This document shows positions 59,540 to 64,000 of a stretch of DNA of 64,000 bases, one piece after another. A model generated the notes under the pieces. The model worked only from the letters and a program-made list of their open reading frames with translations. It searched no databases and was not told the DNA's origin. Within the stretch, counting starts at the first letter, position 1. Every line of letters starts with the position of its first letter. Source of the stretch: Desmodus rotundus (taxonomy: Eukaryota; Chordata; Mammalia; Chiroptera; Phyllostomidae); the NCBI RefSeq assembly GCF_022682495.2, contig NC_071390.1, positions 102,990,294 through 103,054,293 on the forward strand, in the 5' to 3' direction. Position numbers and translations under genes: made by a program.

Positions 59540-60000
59540 CAGAATACAGTTTGCAGCTGTTTGACATGCGACAGTGATATGGATCTGATTGTATACAGTA
59601 TAGCAGGAGCTGTGGATGCAGCTGGAACAGAGGTTATAAATTTTAAAAGCAATGCAGGTTTTTGCCATTAATTGGCTGCTAATAAAAGCAAACTCAATGG
59701 TTTCTAACTGTGGGAGCCTGTGGCTCTGTATCTGATATCAGGAATTCATACACATTACACAGTTTTAGTGATTCAGACCACGACTAATTGAAATATAAGG
59801 CATACTGATCAAATTTAGCATTACCAGCCTGCACTATGGTTCGGGACTGTATGGCGACAAGGTAGCATTTATTACTTATTCTCCATAACACTGCTTGATT
59901 GAAATATCTAGCTATGTTGTCAGCAGAGGCCCAGCTGGGCTTTAGTGCAGCTAATTAAGTCATTAAAAGAGGGGTCAAGCAATTTAATTCTTGCATACTA
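59540..60000. promoter_or_regulatory. strongest candidate developmental enhancer
   Basis: Three CAGCTG E-boxes (59554-59559, 59619-59624, 59932-59937). Homeobox-type cores occur as 'ttaattgg' at 59668-59675, 'taattg' at 59785-59790 and 'ctaattaagtcattaaaaga' at 59951-59970. An 'aataaaagc' motif lies at 59681-59689 and a nuclear-receptor-like half site 'ggggtcaag' at about 59971-59979. The stretch is about 460 bp, repeat-free, with balanced composition. This resembles non-coding elements near developmental transcription-factor genes; the target gene is unknown. Confidence 0.35.
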
Positions 60001-60224
60001 AAGTACAAAAACGTCTTTTATTGTATTTTTTAATAACTTGAGATTTGAATTTTTAGAGAAATTTCTTTTTAATAATAAATGCTTTGACAAGCTTATTTAT
60101 TGTAGTCTTAATTTAAATATATATAGAGAGGTCAGAAATTATGAACTTGTTTATATGGTTATGTTTTTTAATAAATACATTGTGCATGTGATTTCTGAAA
60201 GTTGTTTGATAAATTAAATACTGA

Positions 60225-60800
60225 TTCAAGGAGTGCAGGGTCTGATACTTTTCAACTGATGATTTCAGTATGCTGGTCTCTTTTGGGGAAAATTTCGAAG
60301 ATAAACATGTTGGCTACATTAGCCATCCTGCAAATCTAAGTAAATATATACTATGATGTTCCTTGTCTTGGGGGCTTTTGGGTAAAAGTATGAGGTTCCA
60401 ATTGTAATTTATTTCTTTGTAATTTATCAAGTGCCTCATAACATTCCTATTTCTCTATCTGAGGGAGCACGTGAACTTATTTTGGCTGAATGCATCAGTG
60501 GAGCATGGAAGCATTAATTTATTGAAGCGGAATGTGTTAACACTGTTCAGAAATACTTACAGAGTTGTGGGGATTACTGACACATTACCAAAAACGCTGC
60601 TTATTTCAAAGTGCGTGAATGGTATAATGATAACCGAATATAATATTGTAACGATGACTATGTTGCTATTCTTTATTATTTTAATAATCACGAGCATTCC
60701 AATTTACATTTTCTCATAATAGTCTCCTAAGGTAAACACTGAATGTAGTAGGTGCTCCAGAAATGATCACACAACAACGGTTGAATGGCTTGGATGATCA
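60225..60800. promoter_or_regulatory. candidate conserved non-coding element(s)
   Basis: Two complex patches: 60225-60330 ('ttggctacattagccatcct') and 60440-60800 ('gaatgcatcagtggagcatg'). They are separated by AT-rich sequence. The 82-codon frame 60471-60719 ends in a hydrophobic run but resembles no protein. Confidence 0.22.
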
Positions 60801-62159
60801 ACTTCCTTAACATTTTGAAGAACGATTTATACAGTTTGTGTCTTTTTTTTTTTCTTGCACATTAACTCTCAGTCAATCATAGTCTCCAAAGCTAGGTTAG
60901 AAGATAGAGCACGAAGCTCAAATATGTTCACGTATTAGTACCGTATAGGAATGAATCTGGGAACACTTTTGGGGAAGAAATATGTTTAAATTGTATGTTG
61001 AATTAAATTAACAATAAATTTAATTTCTATTTGTTTTGATTTCTCATTTGGCATGCATTTAATAATTAGTAGAATCAGTAAATACCACTGGTTTTGATCT
61101 TTTAGAGTATTTATTGTACTATTAAGAAAATTCAAAAATCAAGTAAGTAATAAGAGTAGAGTGATTGGAGAAGCTTAAAACATATGGGGAAAATTATACA
61201 AAATAGTTCATATTACAGGTGCTGTCTTAGAAATGCCTTGAAATGCTAAATGAGGTCTGCTTTCTACAAATCATAGAAGAGACCCATAAAGAGATGTAGG
61301 TTTTATTCTAGTTTCCATATCTGCTGAGGATCCATTTTCAGCATGAGATTGACACGGGACAACTGTTACTAATTTTTACACTTTTGTTAGAGTACTGATC
61401 TAAATGAGCTACTGATATTTTGGCAGGAACTGTACATTTTCAAGTACAATCGGTACTGGCATCAAATATTTTTATGAAAATGGCTTTCCAGAGATTGAGA
61501 AATGTTGGCCTATGAAATATAGTTAGTTGTTCTCTAGCTGTTTTGGCTTAAAAATTTTTGGAATTAAAATTGTGTACATGATAAATTGTATATTTGTTAT
61601 TAAGGTCTAAGACACAACTCTCCTTGCTAATGTCTTTAATTGTGATGGAGGATCATTGTTACTCCTACTAGAGAGCCTCATGTAATAAACATAGTAGGGA
61701 CTGGACACTGGAGTTCCTGTTGTGGATGTAGAATATAGGAAACCACATATTCATAAACCAAGTCACGAAAACAGCCCTGTCTGCGATTGCTGTGTGAGTT
61801 CTGTTAAAAAGAATTTGTTGTGGTGACTACACTAAAAACCATTCTTTGTCTACTTTATTACTAGTTATTCAGTTTATATCTCAGTTCTTCTTCTCTAGGG
61901 AAGACGAAAACCATGCCCTATTCAGAATCATACTAACGAACCCAGGTGTAATCTAGTGTGGTTCAAAGCCAACGTCAGACATGTATTCTTTGTACCAAAA
62001 TATAATTTTTGATCTTTTGGAAAAGCAACTTTTTGTCATAGTTGCTAGTAGTAATAATTCTTACATACACCATTTGAAAGGCATATTTAATTAGACCAAA
62101 GAACGATTATATTCTTTGAAGGGTAACTCTCACTGTGCTCAGTCAAAAGGAGTTCCTGC

Positions 62160-62350
62160 AAATTAGAGTGACAGATATGTCCCTTGTCAACTCTTCCAGG
62201 CGAGCTCTTCAGTACACCAGACCTCTGCCTGTCTCTCCCCGGGAGTCACAGGAGGGCTCCCACTGACGGAAGACCTGCTCTCAATCTGCACAGACAAGTC
62301 GGAACACACATGAAGGCTTCACCTGGCCCCTGAAATGCATTCAAAAGCTA
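62160..62350. other. GC-richer island, unassigned
   Basis: 'ctgtctctccccgggagtca' and neighbours stand out from the AT-rich flanks. It could be a non-coding exon, a regulatory element or an unrecognised old repeat. No frame supports coding. Confidence 0.3.
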
Positions 62351-63539
62351 TATTGTGAACTGGATTCAAATAAGAAATTTCTGTCTCCTCAAAAACATAC
62401 TGTTTACAGTTTTTCTTCAAAACTTTAAAGCACACTATTTTTGCTACCAATTTAAAATATGTATCTCATTTTTCTGAGTCCCAAAAGTTTACAATTTCTT
62501 ATCATGCATTGAGTGTAAGGGATAGGAGTATGGAATATGACTGAAGACCAAAAGTCTGGTCTCAAAGGAATTTAGCTCAATTTTAAAATCAGAAGTTATG
62601 GAAGGTTTTGGGTAAGCCTGCGAATCTCTGGGCACCTGTCCAAAATGAACCTCTAAGTCTTTTGAAGTCTACCCATCACTAATATACACAGTACAGCCTA
62701 ATCCAGCTGTCTGCCCCTTTTCCTGTTTCCCTTTCTTAAATCTGTCCTGAGGTACCAGTAGCTACATACTGCGGGAAATGTTTGGTAGAAGGAATATTGC
62801 CACTTGGAAATGTTCCCACACAGTGTATCTAGGCTTTTGTTTGGGGGAGTCAGGGGGGGGAACAGGTAATACTTTAGTCATTTATCTTTCTGGCTGACAT
62901 ACATTTACACCATAATAATTCCTACCCAACTTTCAAATTACAAACTATTTTAGTTATCAGTAATAACAATAATATCTTTGCAAGATATGTTTTCCATTTC
63001 AACAAAAGATCATACAATTTTAAAGAGCAGTACAGATTCACAGATGAAAGTAAACAAATATAATTTTAAAAATTAAATTAACGCCTTTGAACATCACAAG
63101 AATTTGTTATATACTATTAAAATATTTACATGGCTTAAATCAGTGAAATTTTTAATTTTTAAAAACATTTACAGCTGATGGTTTGGTTACTGGCCTTCTT
63201 ATTTTAATATATATTTATTTCAAATACTTTTCATTAAAATAATTTCTGGATAGGAATAAATTTTGGATAAAGATAAACATTAAATTACAACAAACTAAAA
63301 TATGAGCATAGTTTCTAAGAAATCGTTGTCATATATACATTGAAAAATTTAGATTGTGGTTAGAAGATATTTGAACTCACCAATATACTTAAAATAGTCT
63401 GTCTTTTGAGAATATCACTTTCTTGGTCATTTTAAGTATATAAGTTCATAATTGGATATTTAATTTTGGGGACTTATCTTATTGAACTGTTTCTGAAATG
63501 GAAATTCTTTAAATATTTCTGCATATATCTTCCAAAAAC

Positions 63540-63720
63540 AGTGGCGGAGTCAGTATAAAGTATTTTATGTTATCACAGAACCCACGGAAGTTCACTACAG
63601 ACACAGAGTGACAACAGCGAAGCCAGTTTCATCACTGCTCTGACCTTTTAATAACACCCCGTTGTATGTAAATAAAAGATTGATGACTTGGAAGGAAGAA
63701 GGATCATGACTGGGGAATAG
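63540..63720. promoter_or_regulatory. candidate conserved non-coding element
   Basis: Complex repeat-free stretch ('gtggcggagtcagtataaag', 'acaacagcgaagccagtttc') near the window end. Weak, texture-based call. Confidence 0.2.
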
Positions 63721-64000
63721 ACTGCAAGTCCAGGTAAAGAAAATACTGGAGTCTATAGTCTCTTTTTTTTCTCAGTTCACACAATGTGTTTCTTCTTGTT
63801 TTCCTTTTCCTGTTTGAGATCAAACTCCTAAAACCCTGTGAAGTCTTTAGGGCAGATCGCCATACCAAGCATTATAAAGTGATGTCCATGGAAAAAAAAC
63901 ATATTTACAGTCTTAAAAAATAAATGAATAAATCAAACAGACACACACGAAAGCACTATTTAGATATCTGGGTTAGGAAACTTAGTTAATAATCGTGTAG

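Larger units (their letters stand above)
45665..64000. other. AT-rich, repeat-poor block (probable gene desert)
   Basis: Over about 18 kb I recognise only one short L1 tail and one dinucleotide tract, against over 40 repeats in the preceding 45 kb. No frame exceeds about 91 codons or resembles a protein. Islands of more complex sequence, listed separately, alternate with AT-rich spacers. Spacers such as 45665-47734, 51201-53159, 55100-56819 and 60811-62159 hold nothing I can name. Depletion of insertions suggests constraint, but very divergent repeats that I cannot recognise by eye may also hide here. Confidence 0.5.

Noticed and set aside
1..64000. a novel operon-like or defence system
   Set aside because: The sequence is mammalian nuclear DNA with no intact coding gene; nothing supports such a system.

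Overview
This window looks like nuclear DNA of a bat. The best evidence is five tRNA-derived SINEs of the VES type, the bat SINE with a 'ccctgg...tggctcag' head, a 'ggttcaatcc' B box and a '(tc)n' tail. They sit beside LINE-1 3' ends of the bat kind. Ancient placental repeats (MIR, L2, an MLT1-like LTR, a MER58-like hAT, a Tigger end) and a low-GC background confirm a placental mammal. VES points to Yangochiroptera; I cannot name the species from sequence alone.

I find no protein-coding gene, rRNA, functional tRNA or CRISPR array. The open reading frames are short, and those I can recognise are decayed LINE-1 or mariner coding sequence. The window reads as intergenic or deep intronic DNA.

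Layout. 1-7.7 kb: old MIR and L2 copies, one VES, a LINE-1 with a 5' inversion, a Tigger end and an LTR-like repeat. 7.8-14.0 kb: an ancient nearly full-span LINE-1 carrying two VES copies and a composite L1-derived insertion. 14-28 kb: mostly unassigned DNA with two long L2 copies, an internally deleted mariner, MIRs and a hAT-like element. 28.3-30.0 kb: a second ancient LINE-1 (ORF1 plus endonuclease part) ending in a purine microsatellite. 31-45.7 kb: a tetranucleotide repeat, a palindromic MITE, a VES, an MLT1-like solo LTR, L2, MIR and MER58 copies, a long (gaaa)n tract, two LINE-1 tail insertions of about 40 bp, and a 5'-truncated LINE-1 with a perfect 17-bp target-site duplication. 45.7-64 kb: AT-rich and nearly free of recognisable repeats, with islands of more complex sequence containing homeobox, POU, FOX, E-box and CTCF-like motifs. 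I infer this is a gene-desert block with distal regulatory elements; that needs alignment to other mammals.

Nothing here amounts to a new biological system. The most unusual structures are the composite insertion at 11.7-12.6 kb (L1 5' UTR-like joined to L1 3' UTR-like sequence, antisense in an older L1), the two very short LINE-1 tails flanked by target-site duplications, the palindromic MITE at 31.4-31.7 kb, and the repeat-poor 3' third. Repeat family names come from recalled consensus sequences, without a database search.
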